Source: Clitopilus passeckerianus (Eukaryota > Basidiomycota > Agaricomycetes > Agaricales > Entolomataceae). Taken from it: DNA of 64,000 bases. The notes under the pieces are model-generated. The model was given only the letters and a program-made list of their open reading frames with translations. It made no database searches and was not told the DNA's origin. Each line of letters begins with the position of its first letter. Position 1 is the stretch's first letter. Both the position numbers and the translations under genes were made by a program. Below, one piece after another: positions 46,168 to 58,242 of this stretch. The stretch spans positions 496,001-560,000 of the forward strand of contig CALYLX010000113.1 in the NCBI GenBank assembly GCA_944990035.1. The letters run 5' to 3'.

Positions 46168-48213
46168 GCTCTGTCGTTATGGACAAAGAGAGTCCTACTT
46201 GCCTCCAGGCCCCCCAACAAAGCCACTTATCGGGAATATAGACGTCCTGCCCAAGAAGGCGCTCCAATACCAGTCAGTCTTCGTTTTCACTTCATCCCAA
46301 GCTTTGGTGTTGAAATATGCGTCTTAAAGATTCACAGAATGGGCGAATCAGTACGGGGAGATCTTCAGCTTGAAGCTCGCCCACCGGACCATGATCGTGC
46401 TCAACTCGCATGAGGCCATCCATCATATTATGGAGAAGAACTCAGCAGTGTCTTCCGACCGCCCCACTTTCCATATCAAAGACCGGGTTGAAGGTCAGAA
46501 CAATAACTTAGCAGGGTATGTCCGCTGCTCTCTTAACTGGAGCTTTCTGCTAATGGTGTTGCCTTGCAGCGCCCGCTATGGTACGATGGCCGTTCCTGGA
46601 CTCGCTTTACTGTTGTTGACCCGCATATACCTACCCAGGTGACAGGTGGAGATCTTTGCGACGAGCTGCACAGCAGGTCCTTTCACCTCATGCCTGCAGA
46701 AGCCACCTTGCAGTGCAGCAAGCGGAGAGCAAACAGCTCATGTACGAGGTGCTTACGGACCCCATGGTATGGTGTTCTTACACGTCTAACGAATACGCGA
46801 GGCTGACACCTTCTCTTAGGGAGTCCGCATACACCTCCGTCGCGCCTCCACCTCTGTCATAAACTCTGTAATGTTTGGCGTTCGTTTCCCAAGGCCTACG
46901 ACACCACTCTACCTTGAATTCTGGGAAATGCTTGAGATGTCGTTGAAAGTCAATTCATCATCGGAACACCCGCCGGTGGACCTTTTCCCTTTCCTCAAAT
47001 ACGTTCCAGAGCGTTGGGCTAAATGGAAGACCAACTGCCGCGGCTTCAAGACCATCCACGAGAGCGTCTTGCGGAAGATGCTGAAGCCCGTCGAGGATCG
47101 CTTGACAAGAGGGGTCGGAAATGGTGCATTCATGGAGGAAGTGTATATGCGCGCTAAGGAATGGAATTTGGATCAGGAGGCCGTTCAGTAAGTCGTGCGT
47201 CTACAATAATGAAGAATGAAGTAAACCAACAACGTTCGTAGAGCTTTGGGATACATCATGATGGTAGCTGGGGCGGAGACGACTTCGACGTTCCTCCAGA
47301 TATTCATCCTCTGCCTCGCTACCCATCCCGAAGTTCTGCATAAATTGCAGGAGGAAATGGATACGGTGGTTGGCACTGATCGGACCCCTGAGTTCGATGA
47401 TTTCAACAACCTTCCGTACCTCCAGGCAGTTGTTGGCGAAGTATGTGGAGTCTATCCTACGTATTCATGACATTTGCTGATATCTACTATTGCAGACTCA
47501 CCGATTCCGACCAGTCATCCCTCTCGGCTTACCTCACGCGAACATTGAAGATATACAATACAAGCAATACGTTATCCCAAAAGGGTCGACTCTATATCAG
47601 AACAGCTGTACGTCCAGCCAATGCTAGCATATACACGCCAATTTTGACGATAATCATTGTTAGGGGCTCTGTTCCGGGACCCGACGCTTTTTAAGGACCC
47701 CCAGACCTTCAATCCGGAGCGATTCATGGAGAATCCGGAGTTGCACAAGTACCCTGATTATGCCTTCGGATCTGGTAGAGTGAGTACTCGAACTTTTCGC
47801 CTCATCCCGCGATAGCTTACACGCCTACGTCGTCTAGCGTGCATGCGTGGGCATCCACCTGGCTCATAGCTCCCTGAAAATCAACACCATGAACCTTATC
47901 TGGTTCTTCTCCATCTCCAAAGCGTTGGATTCTGGAGGGAACGTAGTGGAGCCGAACCTCCACTTCTCCAAAGCGGTGAGTATATCCCCCAAATTGGCGC
48001 ATATATAGATTTACTGAATGTGATTGGCTCCTCTCTCAGGGTATCGTACAAGGTCCTGACGAAGTCAACGTCTCGATCAAGCCACGCACGCCTCATCACG
48101 AGGAGGTCCTTCGCCAGGGGTTCAGAGACTCGGCAGAAGCTTTCCGGCCCTTCGAATTCGACCTTGACGAAGAAGAGAAACGCTATGCAGAAGAACTGAG
48201 GCATGCCGCGTAG
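46100..48213 (+). CDS. Cytochrome P450 (second cluster, member 1), odd N-terminus
   Basis: From RYGQRESYLPPGPPTKPLIG onward all exons join in frame to TAG at 48213. Motifs are the proline-rich hinge LPPGPPT, I-helix VAGAETTSTF, ExxR in ETHRFRP, PERF, and the heme loop FGSGRRACVG. It is closely related to the P450s at 50302 and 53005. The oddity is the start: the paralogs have about 30 residues of hydrophobic anchor before RYGQRE, while here the open frame supplies MLAIFLTCRREVILSSWIGR, unrelated to them and antisense to another coding fragment. Either a rearrangement replaced the anchor or the gene lost its real start. Catalytic residues are intact, so this may be a soluble or non-expressed form. 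Confidence 0.75.
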
Positions 48214-48949
48214 CCTCGGATTTTATTATCTCTATCCGTGTTTCCGCCAGCTCTCGGTCAGGCTGGTGAGATTCCATACGACTTTTACGAACGTTTGCTG
48301 TATGAAGCTCATACCCAATTATTCTCACAATAAGGATTTCCGCTTGACTTTTTCTGATCCTGATTAACCGTCTCAACCTGAGATCGCATCGCTCTGGTCG
48401 TCTGCAGCCTTTCGGCCTCTTTCGGCAGCGGTACCTGCGCTACCGCGTTGCCTCAAAGGAATTCATCAATATGGGAGCCAGTTTCAACCACTCCAACTTT
48501 CGTATCTCCTGCAAGTCTGTCTAAGAAGGGTATTTCTCGGTATCTGGAACGAAGTGAATCGATGACATTGACAACCGCCACATCAGGCTCAGGGATGCAG
48601 CCCGATATGCTCTCTCACATTGCACAACTTCTACTTCGAGCAAGCGGATACAATTACCCTTCGGAACCATGGGCCTCGATCATTGACCTTACTCATCGTC
48701 GTGCCGGTTCGGCAAATCTACTTCACATTGGCGAGGACACCTTTTGTGATGGAGCCAATCCAGCACTATTCAGCAGGGGTCGTGATTTGGGTCGTCAAGT
48801 ATGATCGAAAAGCTTATCTGTGGTCTGGCAAGCGACCTCTGCTTGGCGAATGCTGCCGAAGTCGACTATACATCTTCATTGGAGCATGTAGTCGAACGGG
48901 TGGCACGGCATGAAGACTATTCAAAGATGCCGGTTTGGTTTTGCTTTTG
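48214..48949. other. Intergenic region, nothing certain
   Basis: Plus-strand frames of 97-118 codons between 48448 and 48913 show no P450 or other motif and contradict each other. They may be decayed DNA belonging to the pseudogene that follows. Confidence 0.4.
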
Positions 48950-49700
48950 GTAGTTATTTTTCCTTCTATACTCCTGATCCAGGCTACCACTAACAGAGTT
49001 CATCAGAACTTCTGGCTTCCCTGTGAGCACAACGACAGTCATCCAGAACTTGGTTCTCGTTCTGACTGAACGCCCTGAGGTGCAACGTAGTTCGTTATGA
49101 TCGACGGATGCCACCAAATGCGTCACTTCTCTCTAAAGGCCTCTCGTCTGCCGAAAACGATGTGGTTCCTCTTCCTCATGCGGCGGTAGAAGATATCAGA
49201 AAAATCTAAGAGCGTCGTTATCTTTCGAACTACGCTGTAAGTCTGGGACCTAGTTCGATCTGATTGTGGCGGCAATTGAGCGCATCATTAAAAGGGGGTC
49301 TGTTTGGGACAGAAAGCATTCAAGAATCCTGATACCTTCGACCCTGAAAGGTTCATCGCCAATCCAGAACTGAGCAAATGCACCGAACGTGTGCTGGAAA
49401 TAGCAGAGTACGTTCTGATACAGTATTTTCCTCATCCTTTTCTGATACACGGCTAGCTGGTATGTATCGGCATCCATCTAGCTCACAGCTTGCTGGTACG
49501 TCTTCTCGACCTTGGACTTGTTTGCTTTGAAGAAAATGAGCCTCATGCATTTATTTGAGAAGGTGCATCCGGCGGAGGTACAGAGGGCTCGCCGGCCCGA
49601 AGTTGGAAGACTAATACTGTACCCAACAGGAACCAAGCGACATTTCCCACTTCCACCGGAAATTAACAATGTTCTTCGTCAGGGGTTGGTCCCAGCCCGA
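48950..49700 (+). pseudogene. Decayed P450 of the second cluster
   Basis: Pieces in changing frames match the neighbouring P450s in order: VIQNLVLVLTERPEVQR (I-helix end), LPHAAVEDI, FKNPDTFDPERFIANPELS (PERF region) and VCIGIHLAHSLL (just after the heme cysteine). Frame shifts and stops separate them and the N-terminal half is missing. The strand and order fit a tandem duplicate between the members at 46100 and 50302. Confidence 0.75.
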
Positions 49701-50301
49701 AGGAACTGCCTGTCACTTGCCTGAGGCGTTTTCTCATGAGCGGATAGGGTTTGCGAAGCTTTGAGATATAATGCGAAGGCATGCCGACCATCTGAATAAG
49801 ATCTTGACTCGGTCGACAAGGTTATGCCGAGCAATTTCGATAGCGGGCATAGACAGATACTTAGCAACATTATGGTGGGTGAGCCGGCACTCAAAACTCA
49901 TGGCTCCATCGTTCTGATGGATAACAATGTATTAGGACATGACCTGGGACGACGAGTTGCTTTCGCTGTGGCGACTCCAATAACAGTGAATGCGGAATCA
50001 AGACACCGTATTCTCACGTCAAGGATCGTCAATACCGAAAATGGGAACTTTTCGACTCAATGATGTGATCGCGAAGCGCTGCCAATTCACTCCAGCTATT
50101 TCTCTCGCGTGGGGGCTAGGTGGCTCAGTAGTACGACGACCCACATGCTGGATCGCTCGCTGTCTGCGGCACCCCTGGCTGGTGTATATTAACTTCAGGG
50201 AGACACTTTGGGATGGCATCCTACTCACCGTTCCTAGAAATGTCTTTATAAGAGAAGCATCACCTCGCTAGCTTCTGTCAGCACCCCTGATTGGTCGCCT
50301 G
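49701..50301 (+). promoter_or_regulatory. Intergenic region with P450 promoter
   Basis: No gene is seen. CTTTATAAGAG near 50246 is a TATA-like box about 55 bp before the ATG at 50302. Confidence 0.4.
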
Positions 50302-52466
50302 ATGTCCTCCCTGCTCTCTACCCCAGCTATAGTAGCGTCTCTAGTTGCGCTTGCAGCTTGGGCTCTACTTCGGCTGGCCAGATATGGACAAAGAGAGGCT
50401 TTACTGCCAGTGGGACCGCCAACCAAGTTCTTGGTCGGAAACATGACAATGTGGCCCAAATCGGCTCTGCACCTTCGGTTAGTGTCCATGAAATACTTTT
50501 CGAGTATGACATACAATGCCATTTCTCGCAGGTTCACGGAATGGGCATCCCAATATGGCGAGATCTACAGTCTGAAGCTTGCCCACAGGACTTTCGTCGT
50601 ATTGACCTCCCTTGACGCTATCCACGACGTCCTGGGCAAACAGTCTGCCAAATCGTCTGACCGACCTCCTAACTACATCAGGGATTGCGTCGAAGGTCAA
50701 GATAACAATCTGGCACTGTAAGTTCGTAACCAATCATTGGAGGTACTGGAGGGCTAACAAATCTTCAGAGGAAGGAACAGTATGTGGATTCTAGCAGCTA
50801 CCAGCCGTGTCCATTGATTACTGACGCCGAACGTTAGCTCCCCGATGGAGGTCCCTGCGGCGCGCAGCTCAACAAATCGTGTCACCTCAAGCATGCCGAA
50901 ACCATCTAGCTATACAGCAAGCAGAAAGTGTGCAGCTCATATATGACATTCTTCGACAACCGAAGGTAGGTGTCCTCCCGTCGGTATGACTTTCATAGCG
51001 TAAAACCTGGCAGATTGTTAGGCAGCATCTTCAACGGTACTCGACGTCTGTGATCTTCTCAGTGATGTTCGGGATTAGACTGCCTCTTTCAACTACGCCT
51101 CTGTTTTTGAAGTTCTGGGAGATGCTGGATAAGACTACGCATCTCAGTTCTCCGACTTCCCACCCTCCCATCGACACCTTCCCTATTTTGAAGTATATTC
51201 CAGAAAGATGGGCTCCTTGGAAGGCCAAGTGCCGAGAATTAAAAGCTCTTCAAAGGAAGGTGCTTGGCGACATCCTGGGCCTGATTAAGGATCGCCTTGC
51301 TCTAGGTGCGGGAAATGGCTGTTTCATGGAAGAGGTGTACACAAGGGCCGAAGAATGGGGCCTGGACGAGGATGCTATTCTGTAAGGCCGTGACTTTCTC
51401 TTGTTCGATCTCCAGATGTAACTGAATTGGCGTCAGGCCCTTCGGTTTCGTTATGACAGGGGCAGGAGCAGATACGACAGCAACTTTCCTCCACAATTTC
51501 GTCTTATTCCTTACGCAGCATCCTGAAGTGCAGCGAAAAGCTCAGGAGGAGATCACCAAGGTTGTTGGCAATGACCGGATGCCTGAGCTCGGCGATTTCC
51601 CTGACCTTCCGTATCTGCAAGCCGTAGTCAACGAGGTGCGTACACTGCTGATTGCTATGTTTTGCTCTACGAATTGACTGCTTGAACACAGACGCATAGA
51701 CTTCGTCCTGTCGCTTCGTTATCGGTTCCACATGCCGCGTCGGAGGATATTCGGTACGGAAACTATGTTATCCCAAAAGGCACCGTCATATTTCAGAACA
51801 CATGTAAGGCTCACGTTCTCGTGTTAATTAGCATGTTCGCCGACACTATTATTCTGAAGGGGGTTTGTTCCACGACCCTGCGGTCTTTGAGGATCCGTAT
51901 ACGTTCTATCCGGAGCGTTTCATCGTCGATCCAGAACTCAACGACTACATTGACTATATTTTTGGAAGCGGCAGGGTGTGTAGCAATTTCTTCATCATTC
52001 CCATATAATGTTTATATATTCTGGGATAGCGTTTCTGCGTCGGCGTTCATCTTGCCCAGAACTCGATTGTGAGCCTTTCATCTTGGCTTTTCACGAACGG
52101 TTGACCTCATACCCAGTAGCGTCTTAACGCAATGAACCTACTCTGGGCTTTTAATTTTAGGAAGATGTTGAATGAAGCAGGCAGCGTTATCGAACTCGGC
52201 CTGAATGAAGGCAACCAAGCGGTATGTCGGTCCATGGATCCTTCTTGGAGGTAATTAATGGCGTTCCTACTCTTAACAAGGGCCTTGTTCAACGCCCTGA
52301 AGACTTCCCCGTTTCGATCAAACCCCGGAGCGCTCACCATGAAGAAGTACTTCGGCAGGCTATGAAAGACACAGCAGAAGCTTTCACACCTTTCGAGTAC
52401 GACCTCACGGCGGGGGATCGACTTTATGCAGAGACCACCAGGCGAGAAGCCTGCAAGGGTTCTTGA
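50302..52466 (+). CDS. Cytochrome P450 (second cluster, member 2)
   Basis: Multi-exon and intact. The N-terminus MSSLLSTPAIVASLVALAAW is a membrane anchor, followed by RYGQREALLPVGPPTKFLVG. Motifs include WRSLRRAAQQIVSP (C-helix W-x-x-x-R), I-helix GAGADTTATF, ExxR in ETHRLRP, ERF in the YPERF segment and the heme loop FGSGRRFCVG split over two exons. It ends TTRREACKGS. The exon after the C-helix begins IVRQHLQRYS, which fixes its acceptor at CCTGGCAG. An ER-bound monooxygenase of unknown substrate. All three active members of this cluster lie on one strand and share intron positions. Confidence 0.88.
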
Positions 52467-53004
52467 ATAAAGGGCGGGATGTTTTATCATGATGTTACTT
52501 ACGTGCCATTGTACCGCGTTTTTGTCGTTTGAGACCTATATTGCGCCAACATTTTGTTCAAACGACTCAGACCGACGATGAGAATGGAAGTTGATTTACA
52601 GTCCGACACAAGTTCCGCCTTCGGTGACTATGTTTTACCGATCGCAACTGGAAAAGCTGCGTAATTTCCTCTCCAAGGTTCGACGACATACTTGACCAGC
52701 GCTCAGCTTGTTTCCGCCAATACCTCATTCGAGGAGCATATGTGTGTCACATGTCGCAAAGGCCGCCTGTAATGGACATCGACGGACCTTGACCGTTTCC
52801 TGTGATCTGCCGATGGGAAATCCAAGTCATTTCGAGTTTCCGCTATTTCCAAACACTGCGATTCCCGTTCGAGCCCATCGGATAACGCTCCTCACTATGA
52901 CAATGGTTTGAAACAGTAATAACCAGGTATATAACTATATAACATTCAATAAGTGAAGGCTTTCTTGATCAAATCCCTTGTTTATCCTTCGAGGACTCGA
53001 CGAC
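52467..53004 (+). promoter_or_regulatory. Intergenic region with P450 promoter
   Basis: No gene is recognised. GGTATATAACTATATAAC near 52926 gives two overlapping TATA-like boxes about 70-80 bp before the ATG at 53005. Confidence 0.4.
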
Positions 53005-55175
53005 ATGGACTCTATCCTGGAACTACTAGCTAGTAACGGGCCGCAGACCGCAGCAATACTACCAGTTTGTCTCTTCATCTGGGGTGGATATAGGCTGAGT
53101 CAGTACGGGCGAAGAGAGTCCTATCTCCCACCTGGTCCTCCGACGAAGCTCTTACTGGGGAATATATCAGAGTGGCCAAAGGCACGCCCACATCTTCGGT
53201 AAGCGTGTCATTAACTCAAGATATTTATGGAACTACTACGAGGGGTATTGGCGCAGTTTCACTGATTGGGCAGCTACCTACGGTGGTATCTATAGCTTGA
53301 AGCTTGCGCATCAAACCGTTGTGGTGTTAAGCTCGCTGGAAGCGATTCGTTTCGTTCTTGGCAAGAATTCCGCAGCCTCGTCAGATCGACCGCCCAATCA
53401 CATTAAGGACCGCGTTGAAGGGCAGAATAATAACTTGGTCTTGTACGCGCACTTTTCTTCTGGTTTGAACGTATAAACTGAACAACTCGAACTCAGAGCG
53501 AGATATTGTAAGACCTTTCCCCTCCCGCTCGCCCCTCAGTGATTCATGTTGGCTTCAGCCGATGAGTGGAGGTCTCTACGTAGGGCGGCCCAACAAATCC
53601 TCTCCCCTCACGCGTGTCGTAACCATCTCGCCATTCAAGAGGCTGAGAGTCTACAACTCATGTACGACATTTTGCGAGATCCTGAGGTTGGTGACACCTT
53701 CCTACCCATACGCAAACGATGCTGGACATTTCTCTAGTCAACGCAGGCTCATCTACGTCGTTATTCTACTTCCGTGATCATGTCAGTCATGTTCGGGGTC
53801 CGTTTTCCTCGTTCAACGACCTCGCTCTATCTTGACTTCTGGGAAATGGTCGAATTGGCTGTCCAGTCGACTGCTCCCACCGCTCACCCGCCGATCGACA
53901 TATTCCCAATTCTTCAGTATGTCCCCGAACGATGGGCTCCTTGGAAGACAATGTGCAAGACACTCAAAGCAAGCCAGCTAAGTGTCTTCAAAAAGATGCT
54001 GAAGCCGGTGCAGGATCGACTGGCTAGAGGGGAGGGGAATGGTGCGTTCATGGAGGAGGTTTACATGAGGCGAAAGGAATGGAACATCGGTGAGGATGCC
54101 CTGCTGTACGTGCCCTCCTTTCCACTTTCCACCAAACCAAAATCATTGACGACGCGATTAGACCGTTTGGGTATATCATGATGGTAGCAGGTGCCGATAC
54201 GACCTCCTCCTTCTTGCAAAACCTGGTTCTGTGCTTGTCTGCGTATCCGGAGGCCCTGAGAAAAGCGCAAGAAGAGATGGATAAGGTGGTGGGAGATAGA
54301 ATCCCAGAAGTTGACGACATTGAGAATCTGCCCTACCTGCGATCTGTGATTAACGAGGTACGCGTCGTTCGAGATTCAGCCCTGTAATCACTATGCTTAA
54401 CATTTATTAGACCCACCGACTACGCCCTGTCACACCAGTTGCCGTGCCCCACGCGGCATCCGAAGACATCCGCTACAAGGAATATATCATCCCGAAAGGC
54501 ACTATTCTCTTCCAGAACACTTGTACGGTTCTAAGCTTCATGGGGACCAGTATCCAAGTTCTGACGACTTTTCCATGTAGGGGGCCTGTTCCATGATCCT
54601 GACGTGTTTCCAGATCCAGATGTCTTCAGACCCGATCGATTCATAGAACAGCCCGAGTTGAATGAATACGCTGATTATATTTTTGGCAGCGGAAGGGTAA
54701 GTTCGGCTCTCAGACTGAATGGTTTCTTCACTGAATTCTCCACTCCCAGAGAGCATGTGTTGGTATACATCTCGCCCACACTTCGATCGTGGGTCACCCA
54801 TCTTCTCTGGTTCGTAACAGAGTCCTGACCACACGAAAATAGGAAATCAACACTATGAACATCATTTGGGCGTTTGATATATCCAAGGCTAGAGATGCAC
54901 AAGGTAATCTGATTGAACCAGATTTTCAGTCGAATGAGGTAAGCTACCTTCTACGAGTGTTACTTTGGAAGCTTGGAAATTGAACTAAATTGTATCCTCA
55001 GGGATTGGTGCAAGCGCCTAAGGAGCTCCGAGTGTACATCAAACCAAGAAGTGCTCATCACGAGAGGATCCTTCGCCAGACCTACAAAGACAGTGGGGAA
55101 GCATTCAGGTCGTTTGAATACGATCTGACTGAGGATGATAAAGAGTACGTGCAGAAGTTGAGGGAAGGAGCATAG
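53005..55175 (+). CDS. Cytochrome P450 (second cluster, member 3)
   Basis: Multi-exon and intact. The anchor is MDSILELLASNGPQTAAILP with a hydrophobic stretch, followed by QYGRRESYLPPGPPTKLLLG. The C-helix region is DEWRSLRRAAQQILSP, the I-helix MMVAGADTTSSF, ExxR ETHRLRP, then PDRF and the heme loop FGSGRRACVG. It ends YVQKLREGA. The start at 53005 was preferred over the in-frame ATG at 52978 because it places the anchor as in the paralog at 50302. A monooxygenase of unknown substrate, probably arisen by tandem duplication. Confidence 0.88.
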
Positions 55176-55336
55176 CTTCAGACATGCCTATTTACCATAG
55201 ATATTGGACAGATGCCCTAAGTAATGTACGATTTGTGCTATTGGATATTAATAGTTTGAGATTGACTTCACTGTTCCGTTGAACATGGTGAGAGACATCT
55301 AGGCAACGTCCTAAATCAGGGTTCGCCTACGACAGT

Positions 55337-55810
55337 TCAGCCTGAGGGGAAGTTCATTCTCTCGAACAAGACATTCTCCCCCTGTTCCCAAAGCTCTATT
55401 TCCTTGCAGAGCTCCGCGCGAATGCCTCTTTCTGTGGTGTTTGGAATGATGATACCTGGGTATTCCTGCAACAAGCGAATGGCACCCATGACCCAGTCTT
55501 GACAGTCCCAAGAGTCGCTGTGCCGCCTGATCTCGACATCGCGTAGCTTCTCTGCAAGCCAAGGAAGATGGTCGATCGGGATACTGCCAACTTTTATGCC
55601 GCCCCGAAGCTTGCTCGAACGCAAGAAACCATTCAGCACCGCCGGCTGATATACGAAGCTGTCTTTATTGCCAACAATTTCGAAGACATGAAAGCAATCT
55701 GGAGAAACGCCCGTCACAAGCGACCAATGTTCCGTACGACGAGGATGTCCTTTCAAGACATATTGTGCGACGGCTAGATCAGATTCTGACTTGTCAGTTT
55801 TCTAAATGAC
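55337..55810 (-). CDS. Uncharacterised basidiomycete protein (start not resolved)
   Basis: A continuous frame of about 150 codons reads DLAVAQYVLKGHPRRTEHWS, then FHVFEIVGNKDSFVYQP, DCQDWVMGAIRLLQEYPG and ends LFERMNFPSG. The HW near the start and a C-x-D-W in the C-terminal part recall small uncharacterised fungal families (DUF6914-like) with no known activity; this is an impression only. A splice acceptor at about 55800 suggests one more short upstream exon whose start could not be fixed. It is a unit with the phosphotransferase gene upstream on the same strand, and both recur as relics at 57350-57990. Confidence 0.55.
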
Positions 55811-56108
55811 AACATCGTGTTAGTATAAACGTGACGAGTCAATAGGCTTTGCTTGCTCTACCATTGGAGAGGCAACTGGTTGTGTTGTGTGGAGGTCAAG
55901 TTTGGTTGTTGATCACGCTCTGTGATGCCGCCACTGGTGACTTTTCATGGAAAGTGCTACGCTACAATACGTATTTGGAGACAATGGGAACAAGGAGCTA
56001 GAGACGGTAGGGATCAATTCACTCGTGACTTGGACCCACAAACCAAATAACCAACAAGGTGTCTTTTAATTCATGTGGTAATCTAGTATACATATCAAGG
56101 GAGCATCA
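55811..56108. other. Intergenic region, nothing recognised
   Basis: This probably holds the promoter and a first exon of the minus-strand gene ending at 55337. No other feature was seen. Confidence 0.4.
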
Positions 56109-57134
56109 TCAACGTACTGGCCCAGAAATCAATTCAAGTTGAGTTTCTATCTCTATTTCTTCATTGTAGCCAGGTAACATATCTAGCGCAAATTTTCCCC
56201 ATTCCGAATCTTCTCCTCTCACATAGATCATCTTGTGCGCTTCCCAATACTCTGGCCGCCATCCAGCTTGTTCCCAATCGAGTACTGCTGTGACGCGTAT
56301 GTCGTCTTCGCCAGGCCCAAGCTGTACAAGAACGTTGCCTGGATGCAAGTCACCATGCGTGAAGTAGATGCGATGTGTTCCAAGCATCCGGCGGCGGAGT
56401 GCTTCCAGTTCACCAGCTACCTTCTGACTGATTGCTGCAAATCGAGCAAACGTTGATATCCGCCAGTTGTTGTATGACTCCTCGTCCGGAAATGGCGCAA
56501 ATGTTGATTGAGAGGTCCAGACCACATCAAAGCAAGGTCCATGCTGGACAGAGCCGATCCAGCCTACAGGAGGTGGTTGAGCAAGGGCACGGAGCTGCTG
56601 AACGTATCCCTTCATGGAATTCAAAACTGTTTTCTTTTGGATAGGTGTCAGGAAACGCCATTTCTTCCACAGCACCTCGCCTGGCATGCGGTCCATAATG
56701 ATCGATAATCGGCCTCCATCGTTCGGTCGCACATCCCAGATGCGTGGAACAGGTATGGTAGTATTCTGGTGAATAAACTGGAGCGTGTCCGCTTCTATCT
56801 GAGCAAGCTCATGTGTGCCAGTTTTGACAACATAACCAGATTCCAGAAGTTGGACTTTTCTCGAGAACTTTATCGGCTGACGCAGGAATAATGGGAGGAG
56901 TAGTTTTCGAAGGCGGTAACCTAGAAAGTTCCAAAATTTTCGAACGATACTGAGGACCATTTGCGTTCTGTTCTTCCGAACAAGAGTCGGAAGGATGAAC
57001 GTGGAGAGGAAACCTGGAGCGGTTGTAACTTGAAGGACCAAGAGCAGTACGTGACGATCATTCACGTGATGTGACATTTTGAAATTGGGACTAAATTTGC
57101 CAAACTGCGCCAGATTTTGACTTGACACCGTCAT
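56109..57134 (-). CDS. APH-family phosphotransferase (aminoglycoside phosphotransferase-like kinase)
   Basis: A single open frame gives 341 residues, or fewer if a later methionine such as MSHHVNDRH is used. The N-lobe contains VQLLESGYVVKTG (lysine of the ATP site). The C-lobe carries the catalytic loop HGDLHPGNVLV and the metal-binding DWEQAGWRPEYWE, both complete. In fungi this family includes choline-kinase-like and many uncharacterised small-molecule kinases. The name does not imply antibiotic resistance. Two damaged copies follow on the same strand at 57640 and 58243. Confidence 0.85.
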   Translation of the reverse strand: MTVSSQNLAQFGKFSPNFKMSHHVNDRHVLLLVLQVTTAPGFLSTFILPTLVRKNRTQMVLSIVRKFWNFLGYRLRKLLLPLFLRQPIKFSRKVQLLESGYVVKTGTHELAQIEADTLQFIHQNTTIPVPRIWDVRPNDGGRLSIIMDRMPGEVLWKKWRFLTPIQKKTVLNSMKGYVQQLRALAQPPPVGWIGSVQHGPCFDVVWTSQSTFAPFPDEESYNNWRISTFARFAAISQKVAGELEALRRRMLGTHRIYFTHGDLHPGNVLVQLGPGEDDIRVTAVLDWEQAGWRPEYWEAHKMIYVRGEDSEWGKFALDMLPGYNEEIEIETQLELISGPVR

Positions 57135-57349
57135 CCATGCATCGTTCGGGTATCTCCCCTTGCGTTGTCCTGCCTATCTTGATAGGAAAACAGTGTTTGA
57201 AATTCATCTCAGCAAGCAAGTGGAATTTGTGGGCTTTTTTTTCGCACACTTGGGGCTACCAATGTGCCGCCTAACCTAGATCCTACCTCTGAGCTTGTCT
57301 TTAAGCCTGCGCGGGCCGAACAGTCGACTGGGATCCATGCCTTCAGGCG

Positions 57350-57560
57350 GCTACAAGGGAACAGGGAGCTCATCGACGTCCCCACCCAGGCGATGAATGA
57401 AGGTGTTAGTATTGCTATTTTGACGTTGAACCGCAGGGATCATTGCCAGGATGCCCAATGCTCCGTACGGCGAAGTCTTTGAACATTGTATTGTGCAACA
57501 GCTGGCCCAACAATTTTCCATGAGATGACCGCTCACTTCCTGTGGTGCTTCCACCAATGC
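57350..57560 (-). pseudogene. Relic of the uncharacterised protein gene at 55337
   Basis: On the minus strand, AVAQYNVQRLRRTEHW matches AVAQYVLKGHPRRTEHW of the intact gene. The frame ends soon after at a stop, and the rest is not recognisable. Its place next to a phosphotransferase relic repeats the order of the intact pair. Confidence 0.65.
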
Positions 57561-57639
57561 CGTTCAGTTCTGCGTTAAACCCGTAGTGACGTACAAGCTG
57601 AAGGTATAAATACTACAACCATGAATATTGACTATTGGG

Positions 57640-57990
57640 TACAGAAATCAAATCAAATTGAATTTCGATATCTATTTCTTCGTCGTATCCGGGTAAAATC
57701 TCCTCTATAACGAATTTGCCCCACTCAGTGGTTCGATTCCTGACGTAGGTCATCTTGGGGGCTTACCAATACTCCGGGCGCAACCTGCTTGCTCCCAATT
57801 AAGCGGCGCTGTGACGCGTATGTTGTCCCTACCGGGTCTTGGCTGGACAAGAACATTGCCTGGATTCAGGTCACCGTGTGTGAAGTGGATGCGATGGGCA
57901 CCAAGCATCCCGTGACGGAGGGCTCCCGGTCCACTAGCTGTCTTCTGGCCGATTCCTGCAAAGAGGTCAGACATTCATATCTGCCAGTCT
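57640..57990 (-). pseudogene. APH-family relic, C-terminal part
   Basis: The minus strand keeps LGAHRIHFTHGDLNPGNVLV and APLNWEQAGC. The catalytic loop is nearly intact, but the metal-binding aspartate is asparagine (DWEQAG to NWEQAG), the frame is lost after it, and the N-terminal lobe is missing. Confidence 0.75.
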
Positions 57991-58242
57991 CAAGTTGACA
58001 AGTAGACGGAATGTTCGGTTGAGCTCTACTGAACCTTTTTCAATATTTGACATCGTTTCATGCACCGGTATGCTCCTTGACGATTCTGTGGTGCGGTGGT
58101 TTGCTCACAATTCTTTGCCTTCTCGCCCAATCACGCCGAAGCTTACCCAGTTTCGTCGGGCTGAAGCGGTAATCAGGGTACAAGGCAGCAATGATGGAAT
58201 TATCGAGATAATATGATTGTATAAGCCATTGCGGACTATACT

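Noticed and set aside
48448..48913. Two overlapping plus-strand frames before the P450 pseudogene
   Set aside because: Neither matches the N-terminal half of the neighbouring P450s, and they contradict each other.
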